The notes under the pieces are model-generated. The model was not told the DNA's origin. It searched no databases and saw only the letters and a list, made by a program, of their open reading frames with translations. A stretch of 64,000 bases of DNA, from the NCBI GenBank assembly GCA_023511625.1, contig JAIMBD010000013.1, positions 1-64,000 of the forward strand, read 5' to 3'. Source of the stretch: Bacillota bacterium. GTDB lineage: Bacteria; Bacillota; Sulfobacillia; Sulfobacillales; Sulfobacillaceae. Of this stretch, positions 43,774 through 51,958 are shown piece by piece (positions within the stretch are counted from its first letter, which is position 1; every line of letters starts with the position of its first letter). A program made the translations under genes and the position numbers.

Positions 43774-44110
43774 CCGCCAACAAGGCCTCCCACCGGGCGG
43801 GATCGAATCCGACCGCCGTGCCGTGGTCGGTGACCAAGATCGGCCGGCGGATTAAGCGCGGCTCGGCAGCCATGGCTTCAAGCCACGCCGTCGCCGTCGC
43901 CGGCGGAGGATTGAGTTGCTTGGCCTTGGGGCTCTTGGACGAGACCAGCGCCGGCACGCCGCCGGCAAGCTCCGCCAACCGGGAAAGTTCGTCCACTGTC
44001 AGCGGCGCCGCAATCAGGTCGCGTTCCTCAACGGCCACCCCGCGTTGCCCAAGCCACGCTCGGGCTTTCTGGCAGGTGCTTCACCGCTTATACCCGTAAA
44101 ACTGAACCAT
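43757..44110 (-). CDS. ArsC/YffB-like thioredoxin-fold protein with in-frame UGA (candidate selenoprotein)
   Basis: ATG at 44110 opens MVQFYGYKR, then UGA (44083-44081), then STCQKARAWLGQRGVAVEER, and runs 107 codons to a normal stop at 43757. Family members (YffB/YusI, arsenate reductase-like) read YGYKxCSTC here, so UGA replaces the first redox Cys while the second is kept. The rest is intact: AAPLTVDELSRLAELAGG, then the C-terminal RLIRRPILVTDHGTAVGFDP. A hairpin at 44047-44065 lies 15 nt after the UGA. It is 72 bp downstream of the GGDEF-EAL gene on the same strand. AAGGAG is 14 nt from the ATG, rather far. The alternative is a nonsense mutation. Confidence 0.65.
44047..44065 (-). promoter_or_regulatory. 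Candidate bacterial SECIS hairpin
   Basis: In the minus-strand RNA, GCCCGAGC (44065-44058), loop GUG (44057-44055) and GCUUGGGC (44054-44047) form eight consecutive pairs, one of them G-U. The loop starts 24 nt after the UGA, within the 16-37 nt window known for bacterial SECIS elements, and contains G in its first two bases as that model asks. The hairpin lies wholly inside the coding sequence, as bacterial SECIS elements do. Confidence 0.5.
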
Positions 44111-44182
44111 CGCTCGATCGCTCGCTCCTTCCGTCGGGTTGGAATCGCCGTTTTGGGGGCCCGCGCGGCTTTTTGGGTCTCG

Positions 44183-45928
44183 CTACTGCCAGGTGCGGGC
44201 TAAAAGCGCCGGCACTTCTTCGCGGGGCAGCGGCGGGCTGAACCACCAGCCCTGGGCGGCGTCGCACCCCCACGCCCTCAAGGCGTCGCTCTGCTCTCCC
44301 TCCTCCACCCCTTCGGCCACCACCTCCACCCCAAGGGGGTGGCTCATGCCCACGATGGCCTGAATCACCGCCCGCCCGGCCGGGGATTGCCAATCGCGGA
44401 GAAAGCTGTGGTCGATCTTCACGCTGTGGATGGGCAGCCGGTGGACATGGGCCAAAGAACTGTATCCGGTGCCGAAATCGTCTAGGCTCAATCGGTACCC
44501 CGCCTGCGCGATCCGTGCCGCCACCGCCGCCACCGCTTCGAAGTCGGCCAGCGGCGCCGATTCCAGCACCTCGAAGTGCAGCGCCGAAGCCGGAAGGCTC
44601 GGATAGACGGCGCGCACGCTGGAGACGATGCTGAGCCACAGCGGGTCAGTCACGGCCTGGGTGGCCACATTGACCGAGATGAACCCGCTCCACCCCCGCC
44701 CCCGCCACTCGTTTAAGGCGTCTAGCGCCTGGCGCAGGATGACCCCATCGAGAGCCCGCACCAATTCCTGCTGGTGGACGAACGGCAGAAACTCCCCCGG
44801 CAGGTGGACCGTGCCCACCTCGTCGATGTACCGCATCAAGGCCTCAAACCCACGGACGCGCCCGCTGCGGAGGTCCACGATGGGCTGAAAGAAGGCGTGG
44901 ATGCGCCCGGCCTTCAGGGCGTCCCGCAACACCAAGGCCCACTCCTCGGCCACTCCGGTCTCTTGTTCCAGCCGCTCGGCCGCGGCCCAGCCTCGGTTGC
45001 TCCCCTTGGCCCGGTACAGCGCGCGGTCGGCCTGGCCGAGGAGGTCGGCGGCCGCTTCTCCGTCGTGCGGGTAGCGCGCCACGCCCAGCGTGGCCGACAC
45101 CCGCACCGTAATCCCTTGCACGGTGATGGGCGGTTCGATGGCGGCGCGAAATTTACGCATCAGCCCCGGCAGATCAGCGGCGTTGTGGATGCCGGCCAGG
45201 ATGAGCAGAAACTCGTCGCCGCCCCACCGCCCCACCCAATCGGTGCGGCGCAGGGTTTTGGACCAGCGCTGGGCCACGGCCTTGAGCACCTCGTCGCCGA
45301 CGGCGTGGCCAAAGGTGTCGTTGACCGCCTTGAAGCCGTCGAGATCGGCCAAGACCAAGGCAAACGGTTGCTGCTGGCGGAGATAGGCCTGAAGCTGCAT
45401 CTCCGTAGCCAGCCGATTCGGTACCTCAGTCAGCGAGTCGTGGAAGGTAAAGAAGGTGGTCTGGACCGCCGTCAGCGCCATGAGGTCGATAGCCATGCGC
45501 TTGACCACTGTCTCCAACAGCGCTGGACGCGCCGCATCCATCTCGCTGCGCGCCTCGCGCACCTCGCGCAACGCCTCTTGCGTCAGAAGGCCGAAGGCGC
45601 CGATGAACCAATCGCTCGGCACCCCGAGGCGCACATGGCGGCTGCCCACGCGGTGGAGGGCTTGAAGCCGGGTTTCGTCGCCAGGTGGCGCGACGAGTCC
45701 ACGGAGGTACTGGGCCACGAGCGGAGCGAGCGCCGCCGGGCGGGTATGCGCGTGGACGATGCGGGCAAAGAGCGGGACCTCGACCAACCGCCCCACGAAG
45801 CGCTGGGCGACAGCCGGAGCCAAGGTATCCCACGGCAGGCTCTCAAGCCGTGCCTGGTCTGCATCGGTCCACTCCCACCACGCAGTCCACGGCAGCGCGT
45901 GACCACCCAGTTCTGAGGCCAAGGGCAT
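44183..45928 (-). CDS. Globin-coupled GGDEF-EAL protein (c-di-GMP turnover)
   Basis: 581 residues. Residues about 15-175 resemble a protoglobin sensor (FVGRLVEVPLFARIVHAHTR and LHRVGSRHVRLGVPSDWFIG with the likely haem-binding His). The GGDEF domain keeps the active site (RWGGDEFLLIL), and the EAL domain keeps its glutamate motif (GFEALMRYIDEVG) and LDDFGTGYSSLAHVHRLPIH. Both synthesis and hydrolysis of c-di-GMP are possible, with O2 or redox sensing by haem. The start is ATG 45928, or TTG 45922 with better spacing from GGGGAGGG. The ArsC-like gene follows 72 bp downstream. Confidence 0.88.
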   Translation of the reverse strand: MPLASELGGHALPWTAWWEWTDADQARLESLPWDTLAPAVAQRFVGRLVEVPLFARIVHAHTRPAALAPLVAQYLRGLVAPPGDETRLQALHRVGSRHVRLGVPSDWFIGAFGLLTQEALREVREARSEMDAARPALLETVVKRMAIDLMALTAVQTTFFTFHDSLTEVPNRLATEMQLQAYLRQQQPFALVLADLDGFKAVNDTFGHAVGDEVLKAVAQRWSKTLRRTDWVGRWGGDEFLLILAGIHNAADLPGLMRKFRAAIEPPITVQGITVRVSATLGVARYPHDGEAAADLLGQADRALYRAKGSNRGWAAAERLEQETGVAEEWALVLRDALKAGRIHAFFQPIVDLRSGRVRGFEALMRYIDEVGTVHLPGEFLPFVHQQELVRALDGVILRQALDALNEWRGRGWSGFISVNVATQAVTDPLWLSIVSSVRAVYPSLPASALHFEVLESAPLADFEAVAAVAARIAQAGYRLSLDDFGTGYSSLAHVHRLPIHSVKIDHSFLRDWQSPAGRAVIQAIVGMSHPLGVEVVAEGVEEGEQSDALRAWGCDAAQGWWFSPPLPREEVPALLARTWQ

Positions 45929-45968
45929 CCCTCCCCGCGCGGTCGCTGCTGGCTCCCTCATTTGCACG

Positions 45969-45979
45969 ATTTTAGCACA
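45969..45979 (-). promoter_or_regulatory. Extended -10 promoter of the GGDEF-EAL gene
   Basis: TGTGCTAAAAT on the minus strand, about 40 nt before the start codon, is another member of the TGTGCTAnAAT group seen at hemE and the ferredoxin-NADP reductase gene. It argues against the longer ORF start at 45967. Confidence 0.5.
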
Positions 45980-45991
45980 GGTTGGAGCGCT

Positions 45992-47461
45992 TCAAGACCC
46001 CGGTCGAGACCGCCGGGAAGGGGACGGCACGCGAAAGAGCACGGCGAGGCGGCCCCGGTAGAGCACGGGCCATCCGGAAAGCCGCGCCTCTTCCGCCCAG
46101 GTCGACCCGCGCTCCACCAAGGCATAGCGGGCGCCGAGGCGTTGGACCCAGGTCGGAAAGGCGCGATAGCCCGACAACGCCTCGCGGTATTGGGTAAGCG
46201 CAGGACCGTTCGCTGCCCAAAAGTCGAGCCGCCCATCGATCCAGTCAGGGATGCCGGCGTCTTGGAGATAGCCGCCCCAGTTCAAGACGTTGAACACCCG
46301 CTGGTCGATGTGATGGCGCACCATGTACGCGAGGGCTCCTTCAGGCTCGCGCCCGCGGTCGACCCAGGGCCCGAAGACGCCGCCCGGCCCCTTGGGCATC
46401 GCGAACCCGGTCCAGACGACCAGCACCGCCGCCGCGCCCGCCAAAAGGGCCCGGCTGAGCGCGCCCAGACTGAAGGTGGAGCGTACGGGCCCGAAAAGGC
46501 CGACCAGCCCGATGCCGAGGTAGGGGAGAAAGCGCACCCCGAACAGCGCCGCCGCCACGGTCCCGGCCCAGTAGGTCGCCCCCCGAAGGTCCGGCCGCCG
46601 CCCTTGGCTTAGCGCCCCAAGCGGCGCCACCACGGCGCATCCCAAGACCACCGCCGCGAGGTACGGCTGGTGCAGGTTCGGGGATCCCCACTCCGACACG
46701 GCCCCCGTCACTGCCGGGGAGAGCACCATCCACACGGCGTGGCCGACGCCGGCTGCCCCCCACGGATTCAAAAACCCCACCGCTGCTGCGCCGAGCCCGA
46801 GCGCCATTCCCCGCCGCCGGCGGCGCGCGAAGAGCGTCTCCACGGCCACCCACAAGGGCGCGAGCAGCCACGAGCCGTGGACGTTGGCCCAGACCAGCTC
46901 GACTGCCCCCAAGACGCCAAGATTCAAGCCCAGCGCTCGCCGGGACCAGGCGGCGCCATCAAGCCACGGCCGAAGGCGCCAAAGCCCCCCGAGCCACCAC
47001 ACCGCCAAGGGGTAGGCCAGCACCTGGGGGCGAAAGTCCCAGAACTCCAGCGAAGCAAATCCGCCCGCGGCAGCCAAAAGCCCCGCCGGCATGGGGTCCG
47101 CCCCGGCGATGCGCCCCAGCCGGTAGAGTCCTCCGAGAAAGGCCACGATGCACCCGACGATGGCCCCGACGGCCGCTTGCGGGCCGATCTGCCAAAGCCC
47201 CCACAACAGGACGTCCCAGCCCCATTCGAGGTTGATCCACGGCGCGCCGTGAGCATCCCAGGAGAAGCGGTTCCGGGTCAAGACCGCCCGATGGGCCCAC
47301 ATCCAGCGCCCGGCAGCCAGGTGCCAAAAGACGTCGTTGGCCAAATGGCGCGACGCAAGCTCCAGCGTCAAGGCCGCCGCCACCACAGCCATGGCGTAGC
47401 CGGCCCCGCTACGAAATCCCTGCCGGTGCCCCGCCTCCGTTGCCAGTCGACTCCCCTCCAC
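45992..47461 (-). CDS. Polytopic membrane protein, GT-C-like (paralogue of 53795-55276)
   Basis: 489 residues with about ten membrane helices. After the first helix comes DVFWHLAAGRWMWAHRAVLT and a loop ending PWINLEWGWDVLLWGLW; near the C-terminus, RVFNVLNWGGYLQDAGIPDW followed by IDGRLDFW. These blocks define a family found widely in bacteria and described only as membrane proteins with a GT-C glycosyltransferase-like layout. The start may be GTG 47461 or ATG 47392, and neither has a strong site. It is divergent from the tad pilus locus, whose last gene is its paralogue, so a role in pilus glycosylation is conceivable but unproven. Confidence 0.65.
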   Translation of the reverse strand: MEGSRLATEAGHRQGFRSGAGYAMAVVAAALTLELASRHLANDVFWHLAAGRWMWAHRAVLTRNRFSWDAHGAPWINLEWGWDVLLWGLWQIGPQAAVGAIVGCIVAFLGGLYRLGRIAGADPMPAGLLAAAGGFASLEFWDFRPQVLAYPLAVWWLGGLWRLRPWLDGAAWSRRALGLNLGVLGAVELVWANVHGSWLLAPLWVAVETLFARRRRRGMALGLGAAAVGFLNPWGAAGVGHAVWMVLSPAVTGAVSEWGSPNLHQPYLAAVVLGCAVVAPLGALSQGRRPDLRGATYWAGTVAAALFGVRFLPYLGIGLVGLFGPVRSTFSLGALSRALLAGAAAVLVVWTGFAMPKGPGGVFGPWVDRGREPEGALAYMVRHHIDQRVFNVLNWGGYLQDAGIPDWIDGRLDFWAANGPALTQYREALSGYRAFPTWVQRLGARYALVERGSTWAEEARLSGWPVLYRGRLAVLFRVPSPSRRSRPGS

Positions 47462-47501
47462 GTCGCGCCCGCCGAATTGGTCTCAACCCTTGTCTCTGGC
47501 C

Positions 47502-47525
47502 ATATCTCTTTCAATATCTCTTTCA
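47502..47525. repeat. 12-bp direct repeat upstream of the tad locus
   Basis: ATATCTCTTTCA occurs twice in tandem (47502-47513, 47514-47525) and is followed by ATATATCG. The AT-rich block stands out from GC-rich surroundings, lies between two divergent genes, and begins about 60 bp upstream of the putative -35 of the tad promoter. It is a plausible regulator site. Confidence 0.55.
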
Positions 47526-47586
47526 ATATATCGAAGGGGGTAGCTGGATCGCGCGGAAAAAGGCGCGAAATTTGCCGCCACAAGCT

Positions 47587-47615
47587 TTTCAGGCGCCGAG
47601 CGCCTGCCGTAGAAT
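47587..47615 (+). promoter_or_regulatory. Candidate promoter of the tad pilus locus
   Basis: TAGAAT (47610-47615) with a weak TTTCAG 17 bp upstream (47587-47592). The poor -35 fits a promoter needing an activator, possibly at the repeats 60 bp upstream. Confidence 0.4.
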
Positions 47616-47682
47616 GGGAGCCTGGGGGCTTCTTTGGAATCCACGGGAACAGCTTGAGGGAAGCAAATGGGGGGATGGTGTC

Positions 47683-47853
47683 GTGTGGCGCCGAATCCGG
47701 GAGCGGCTGGGGCAGCGGCGCGGGCAGGCGTTGGTAGAATACGTCTTGGTCCTGGCTTTGATCGCCCTCGTAGCCATTGGCGTGGTGACCACGCTTGGCC
47801 AGACCGTCAGCGGTCAGTTGAGCAATATCGTCAGCGGCATTCAACACCAGTAG
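47683..47853 (+). CDS. flp: Flp/Fap-type pilin (class IVb)
   Basis: A 56-residue prepilin: a basic leader VWRRIRERLGQRRG, then QALVEYVLVLALIALVAIGV. Cleavage after Gly14 would leave Glu at +5 and Tyr at +6, the Flp hallmark. It is the structural subunit of Tad pili, used for adhesion and biofilm. GTG at 47683 follows GGGGGGAT by about 7 nt; the longer frame from 47440 is not credible as a pilin. It is the first gene of the tad locus. Confidence 0.9.
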   Translation: MWRRIRERLGQRRGQALVEYVLVLALIALVAIGVVTTLGQTVSGQLSNIVSGIQHQ

Positions 47854-47892
47854 GGACCCCGGGACCACGACCTTAGACTTGGCGATACGGTC

Positions 47893-48552
47893 ATGCGCAG
47901 ACGGTGGAGCGGCGGGTGGGTCTGGGAGATTTTAGCAATTTTGGCCTTCTTCGTGGCGGGATGGCTCACCCTCCGCGCCCTGGCGCTGGTGCCGGCGGCC
48001 ACCGGCGTGCGACCGGCTCCCACCGTGCCGGTGGTGGTGGCCAAGGGGGCCGTTGCCGCCTTCACGCCGTTGGCGGCACCGGAGTTGGCCGTGCGCCACT
48101 TTCCCCCCGCGTTGGTCCCAGCGGGGGCCGTAGCGGACCCGGCTACGGTGGTAGGGCGCGTCTCCACTGTGCCCTTGGCGCCGGGCCAACCCGTCTTGGC
48201 CGAAGACCTGCTCGACCCCGGCCAGGCCCCGCTGCCTACGGTGCTCCTCTCTGCCGGCGAGCGCGCCGTCACTGTGGCCTTGGGGCCGGCTCAGGACGCC
48301 GGCGGGTGGCTTCGGCCGGGAGAGACGGTGGCACTGTACGACGTCACTGCCAAAGGCGCTGCAGAGATCACCGGGGCGGCCCGGGTCCTTTCCATCAACG
48401 GGGCCCTGACCACCACCACCGCCACGCCGCCGGGACAGGCCGCGCTGGTTACCTTCGCAGTGCCCAAGGCGACCGTCGCCCCGGTGCTGGAAGCCGCCCA
48501 GGCTGGCGCCCTGACGGTGGTGTTGACGCCGGCCACGGGCCCTGTGCGCTGA
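47893..48552 (+). CDS. cpaB: Tad pilus assembly protein CpaB (RcpC), SAF domain
   Basis: 219 residues: one N-terminal membrane helix (EILAILAFFVAGWLTLRAL), then a SAF/CpaB domain (VPVVVAKGAVAAFTPLAAPE, GRVSTVPLAPGQPVLAEDL) and ERAVTVALGPAQDAGGWLRP GETVALYDV. In diderms CpaB acts in the periplasm; in this presumably monoderm cell it would sit outside the membrane. It lies 39 bp after flp and 30 bp before cpaE, in one operon. Confidence 0.88.
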   Translation: MRRRWSGGWVWEILAILAFFVAGWLTLRALALVPAATGVRPAPTVPVVVAKGAVAAFTPLAAPELAVRHFPPALVPAGAVADPATVVGRVSTVPLAPGQPVLAEDLLDPGQAPLPTVLLSAGERAVTVALGPAQDAGGWLRPGETVALYDVTAKGAAEITGAARVLSINGALTTTTATPPGQAALVTFAVPKATVAPVLEAAQAGALTVVLTPATGPVR

Positions 48553-48582
48553 GGGGACTGGGTTTTCGTTCGGGGAGGCGGG

Positions 48583-49740
48583 ATGGTGCGGCTGCAGATG
48601 GCGTTGGCGCTTTCCGCCGACCTTTTGCCGGCAGTGGTGCGCTGGGCGGCCCAATCGACAGATCTGGCCGTGACAGCGGCCTCTCCGGACTTGCGGGGAG
48701 CCCTGGAGGGGGCAGGGCCACCGCCCGACCTCGTGGTGGTCGACGACGTCGTCCTGCGAGAGAATCCGGGGTGGATCGGGCGGTTGCGCGAGCAGGGGTT
48801 GACGGTGGTGGTCTTGGGGGCCGAGGAGGCGGAGGCGTTCCGCCGGGCCTTGGCGGCGGGCGCCGTCGACTTCATCCGCCGCGACGCCTGGGCTCAAGAG
48901 CTGCCGGCAGTGGTGGAGCGGATCGTCGCGGCGCGCCGTCCCGAGCCGCGGCCGCTTTTGGCCGTGTTCTCCCCTAAAGGCGGCGTCGGCAAGAGCACCT
49001 TGGCCGCAAACCTGGCCTGCGCCGCCGGCGGGCGCACCGGAGCCAAGGTGGCGCTGGTCGACTTCGACCTGCAGTTCGGCGACCTCGCCACCTTGTTGGG
49101 CATCGAGCCCCGCGCCACCGTAGCCGACGCCGCCCGCCTGCCAAGCCTCACCCAAGACGCCTTAAGCCGCCTGCTCCAGCCGGTGGAAAAAACCGCCGTC
49201 TCCCTGCTGGCCTCGCCCCTCAACCCTCTGGAGGCGGAGGAGATCACGGCCGCGCGCGCCGTCGAGATTCTCGACGCTTTGAGGCGGGCGTACGAGGTGG
49301 TGGTGGTCGACACTGCCCTGGGGTACACCGATGTCAACGTCGCCGCCTTGGACGTGGCCGACCTCATCCTGGTGGTTCTCACGCCCGACGTGGTGACGGT
49401 GCGCTCGGTGGTGCGCGCGTTAGACCTTTTTCGCGACGGGTTCCAATATCCGCCCGAGAAGGTGCGCCTGGTCCTCAACCGGGACGGCACCGGGCTCCGT
49501 CGCGACGAGATCGCCGAGGCCTTAGGCCGCCCGATCGACTTCGGGCTGCCATCGGACGGAGCGTGGCCGGTGCGTGCCGCCAACCAGGGCACGCCCTTGT
49601 GGCTCATGAACCGCCAAAGCCAGTTCGTACGAGCCACCGAGCGCATCGCGGAAGCGCTCTTCCCTCGCCCGCAACCCGCCCGGCGCCCGCGAGCCCTCGC
49701 CCGCCGTCTGCCCCCCTTGTCGCTGACCGGAAGGGGATGA
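48583..49740 (+). CDS. cpaE: Tad pilus assembly ATPase CpaE (TadZ-like)
   Basis: 385 residues. A receiver-like N-terminal domain (residues 1-110; PPDLVVVDDVVLRENPGWIG, AAGAVDFIRRD) is followed by a MinD/ParA-type ATPase: deviant Walker A VFSPKGGVGKSTLAANLACA, ALVDFDLQFGDLATLLGIEP and VVVVDTALGYTDVNVAALDV. TadZ/CpaE localises the pilus machine at the membrane. ATG at 48583 follows GGGGAGGCGGG. It ends 3 bp before the cpaF start codon. Confidence 0.9.
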   Translation: MVRLQMALALSADLLPAVVRWAAQSTDLAVTAASPDLRGALEGAGPPPDLVVVDDVVLRENPGWIGRLREQGLTVVVLGAEEAEAFRRALAAGAVDFIRRDAWAQELPAVVERIVAARRPEPRPLLAVFSPKGGVGKSTLAANLACAAGGRTGAKVALVDFDLQFGDLATLLGIEPRATVADAARLPSLTQDALSRLLQPVEKTAVSLLASPLNPLEAEEITAARAVEILDALRRAYEVVVVDTALGYTDVNVAALDVADLILVVLTPDVVTVRSVVRALDLFRDGFQYPPEKVRLVLNRDGTGLRRDEIAEALGRPIDFGLPSDGAWPVRAANQGTPLWLMNRQSQFVRATERIAEALFPRPQPARRPRALARRLPPLSLTGRG

Positions 49741-49743
49741 GCC

Positions 49744-51066
49744 GTGCCGCTCAAAGACCGCATCCAAGGCAAGCCGGCCGCGCAGGCCTACCGGGCCATG
49801 CTGGAGCGGCAGCTCGGCCCGGCAGAGCGCGAGCGGCTCTCCCGCCAGCAGATAGAGACGCTGCGCACGCGGGTGCAGGAGGCCCTGCTGCGGAAGATCG
49901 ACGTGCCCGAGCGGGCCGATCGCAACCGGTTGGCCCAGGTCATCGGCGAAGAATTGGACGCCGACCCCACCATCAGCCCGGGCTTGCGCGACTACTTGCT
50001 CCAAAGCTTGGTGGACGAGATCTCCGGATACGGCCCCATCCAACCCCTCATGGAGGACCCCGCCGTGACCGAGATCATGATCAACGGGCCAAAGACCATC
50101 TACGTCGAGCGCAGCGGGCGGGTCGAAAAAACGGGGCTGGCGTTTCGCGACGAAGAGCACCTTGGGGTGGTGTTGGAGAAGATGTTGGCCTTCACGGGGC
50201 GGCGGCTCGATGAGTCGAGCCCCTTGGTGGACGCCCGCCTGCCCGACGGCAGCCGGCTCAACGCCGTCATCCATCCGATTTCGGTCATCGGTACGGTGGT
50301 GACGATCCGGAAGTTCTCGCGCGACCCCCTGACGCTCGCCCACCTCTTGGCCAACGGCACCTTGAGCCCGGCCATGGCCGCGTACCTGGAGTGGGCCGTG
50401 CGCGGCCGCTTAAACGTCGTCATCTCCGGGGGCACCGCCAGCGGCAAGACCACCACCTTGAACGCCATCTCTGCCTTCATCGGCCCTGAAGAGCGCATCG
50501 TCACCATCGAGGACGCCGCCGAACTGCGCCTGCAGCAAAGCCACTGGGTCCCGCTCGAGGCGCGCCCGGCCAACGCCGAAAACCGCGGCGAGGTCACCAT
50601 CCGCACCCTGGTGCGCAACGCCTTGCGCATGCGCCCAGACCGCATCCTGGTAGGCGAAGTGCGCGGCGCCGAGGCGTTGGACATGTTGCAGGCCATGAAC
50701 ACGGGACACGAGGGCAGTCTGACCACCTTGCACGCCAATTCGCCCCGCGATGCCTTAAACCGGCTCGAGACCATGGTCCTCATGGCCGGCATGGACCTGC
50801 CCCTCGTAGCCGTCCGCCAGCAGATCGCGGCGGCAGTCGACGTCGTGGTGCAGCAGGCGCGGATGCCCGACGGCTCGCGGCGCATCGTCTCCATCGCCGA
50901 GGTGCAGGGACTCGATGCCGGCAACATCTTGATGCAGGAGTTGTTCCAGTACCGCTGGGACGCCGCAGGCGGCCGCTTCCGCGCCACCGGCGTCGTGTCC
51001 CGCTTTCTCGACAAGATGCGCACGCACGGCGTGGAGCCCTCGCCGGCCATCTTCCGAGAGGAGTAG
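49744..51066 (+). CDS. cpaF: Tad pilus secretion ATPase CpaF (TadA)
   Basis: 440-residue hexameric motor of the GspE superfamily. The N-terminal domain (SLVDEISGYGPIQPLMEDPA, VTEIMINGPKTIYVE) is followed by Walker A VISGGTASGKTTTLNAISAF, the Asp box IVTIEDAAELRLQQSHWVPL, and Walker B/His box RPDRILVGEVRGAEALDMLQ then HEGSLTTLHANSP. It drives pilus extension and probably retraction. The start is GTG 49744, immediately after the cpaE stop. Confidence 0.95.
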   Translation: MPLKDRIQGKPAAQAYRAMLERQLGPAERERLSRQQIETLRTRVQEALLRKIDVPERADRNRLAQVIGEELDADPTISPGLRDYLLQSLVDEISGYGPIQPLMEDPAVTEIMINGPKTIYVERSGRVEKTGLAFRDEEHLGVVLEKMLAFTGRRLDESSPLVDARLPDGSRLNAVIHPISVIGTVVTIRKFSRDPLTLAHLLANGTLSPAMAAYLEWAVRGRLNVVISGGTASGKTTTLNAISAFIGPEERIVTIEDAAELRLQQSHWVPLEARPANAENRGEVTIRTLVRNALRMRPDRILVGEVRGAEALDMLQAMNTGHEGSLTTLHANSPRDALNRLETMVLMAGMDLPLVAVRQQIAAAVDVVVQQARMPDGSRRIVSIAEVQGLDAGNILMQELFQYRWDAAGGRFRATGVVSRFLDKMRTHGVEPSPAIFREE

Positions 51067-51074
51067 GTGCCATC

Positions 51075-51956
51075 ATGCACGCATGGGACGTCCCGCTGAC
51101 CTGGGCCGCCGCCGGCTGGTGGGCCTTTGCCTTCGTCCTCGTCGCCTTGACCTGGCACCGGCGCCGAGAGGCCCGGCGGCGAACGGCGCGCCTTCAGCGC
51201 ATGGTGGGCCCGCGGGCGCCCAAACCGGCGCCACCCCTTATCCGTGTGGCCGGCACCCGGTGGCGCCTGCTCCCCGCGAAGTACCGCTACGTCGTGCCGC
51301 CGATGCTGGGAGCCTTGGTGGCCGCCGCCGCGTGGCACCGCCTGTGGGCGGCCGGGGCGGGGCTTGGCGCGGGGCTGGCGCTGCCCTCCCTCTTGACGCG
51401 GTGGCATCGGGCCCGGCGCCGGCGCGACCTCCTGCGCGCCCTGCCAGGCTTTTTGGAGACGTTGGCGGGCGGACTTCGCGCCGGAGCCACCGCTCGCCAG
51501 GTGTTTCGGATTTACGCCCAGGAGCAGTCGGGCCTGCTCGCAGCCCTGGTGGCCGACGCCTTGTCGCGCGAAGAATTGGGCTTAGGGCTGGACGCGGTGT
51601 TCACCGACCTTGGACGGCGGGAGTCTTTGCCGGCCCTTCGTTGGCTTGGGACCGCCATGGCAGTGCAGCGCCAGACCGGCGGATCTTTGGCCCGCCTGGT
51701 CGATGCGGTGCGGGAGGCCTTGCACAACCAAGAGACGTTGCAGCGAGAGGTGCGGGCACTGACGGCCCAAGGCCGGGCAAGCCTCGCGGTCCTGAGCGCG
51801 CTCATCCCCCTGGTGGCCGCCACAGTGGGCTTCCTCGACCCGGGGTATTTAAAACCGCTGGCCACCACGCCCACCGGCCACCTGTTGGTGGGCTATGCCG
51901 CGGCATCGATGGGGGTGGGACTGTGGCTCATCTCGCGCTTGGTCCGGCGCGTCTGA
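51075..51956 (+). CDS. tadB: Tad pilus platform protein TadB
   Basis: 293-residue inner-membrane protein with a T2SSF (GspF) domain. An N-terminal helix (AGWWAFAFVLVALTW), two central helices (PPMLGALVAAAAWHRLWAAG), the cytoplasmic LRALPGFLETLAGGLRAGAT and LGLGLDAVFTDLGRRESLPA segments, and two C-terminal helices match TadB. ATG at 51075 follows GAGGAG. It pairs with TadC, whose gene starts 2 bp after its stop. Confidence 0.9.
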   Translation: MHAWDVPLTWAAAGWWAFAFVLVALTWHRRREARRRTARLQRMVGPRAPKPAPPLIRVAGTRWRLLPAKYRYVVPPMLGALVAAAAWHRLWAAGAGLGAGLALPSLLTRWHRARRRRDLLRALPGFLETLAGGLRAGATARQVFRIYAQEQSGLLAALVADALSREELGLGLDAVFTDLGRRESLPALRWLGTAMAVQRQTGGSLARLVDAVREALHNQETLQREVRALTAQGRASLAVLSALIPLVAATVGFLDPGYLKPLATTPTGHLLVGYAAASMGVGLWLISRLVRRV

Positions 51957-51958
51957 AC

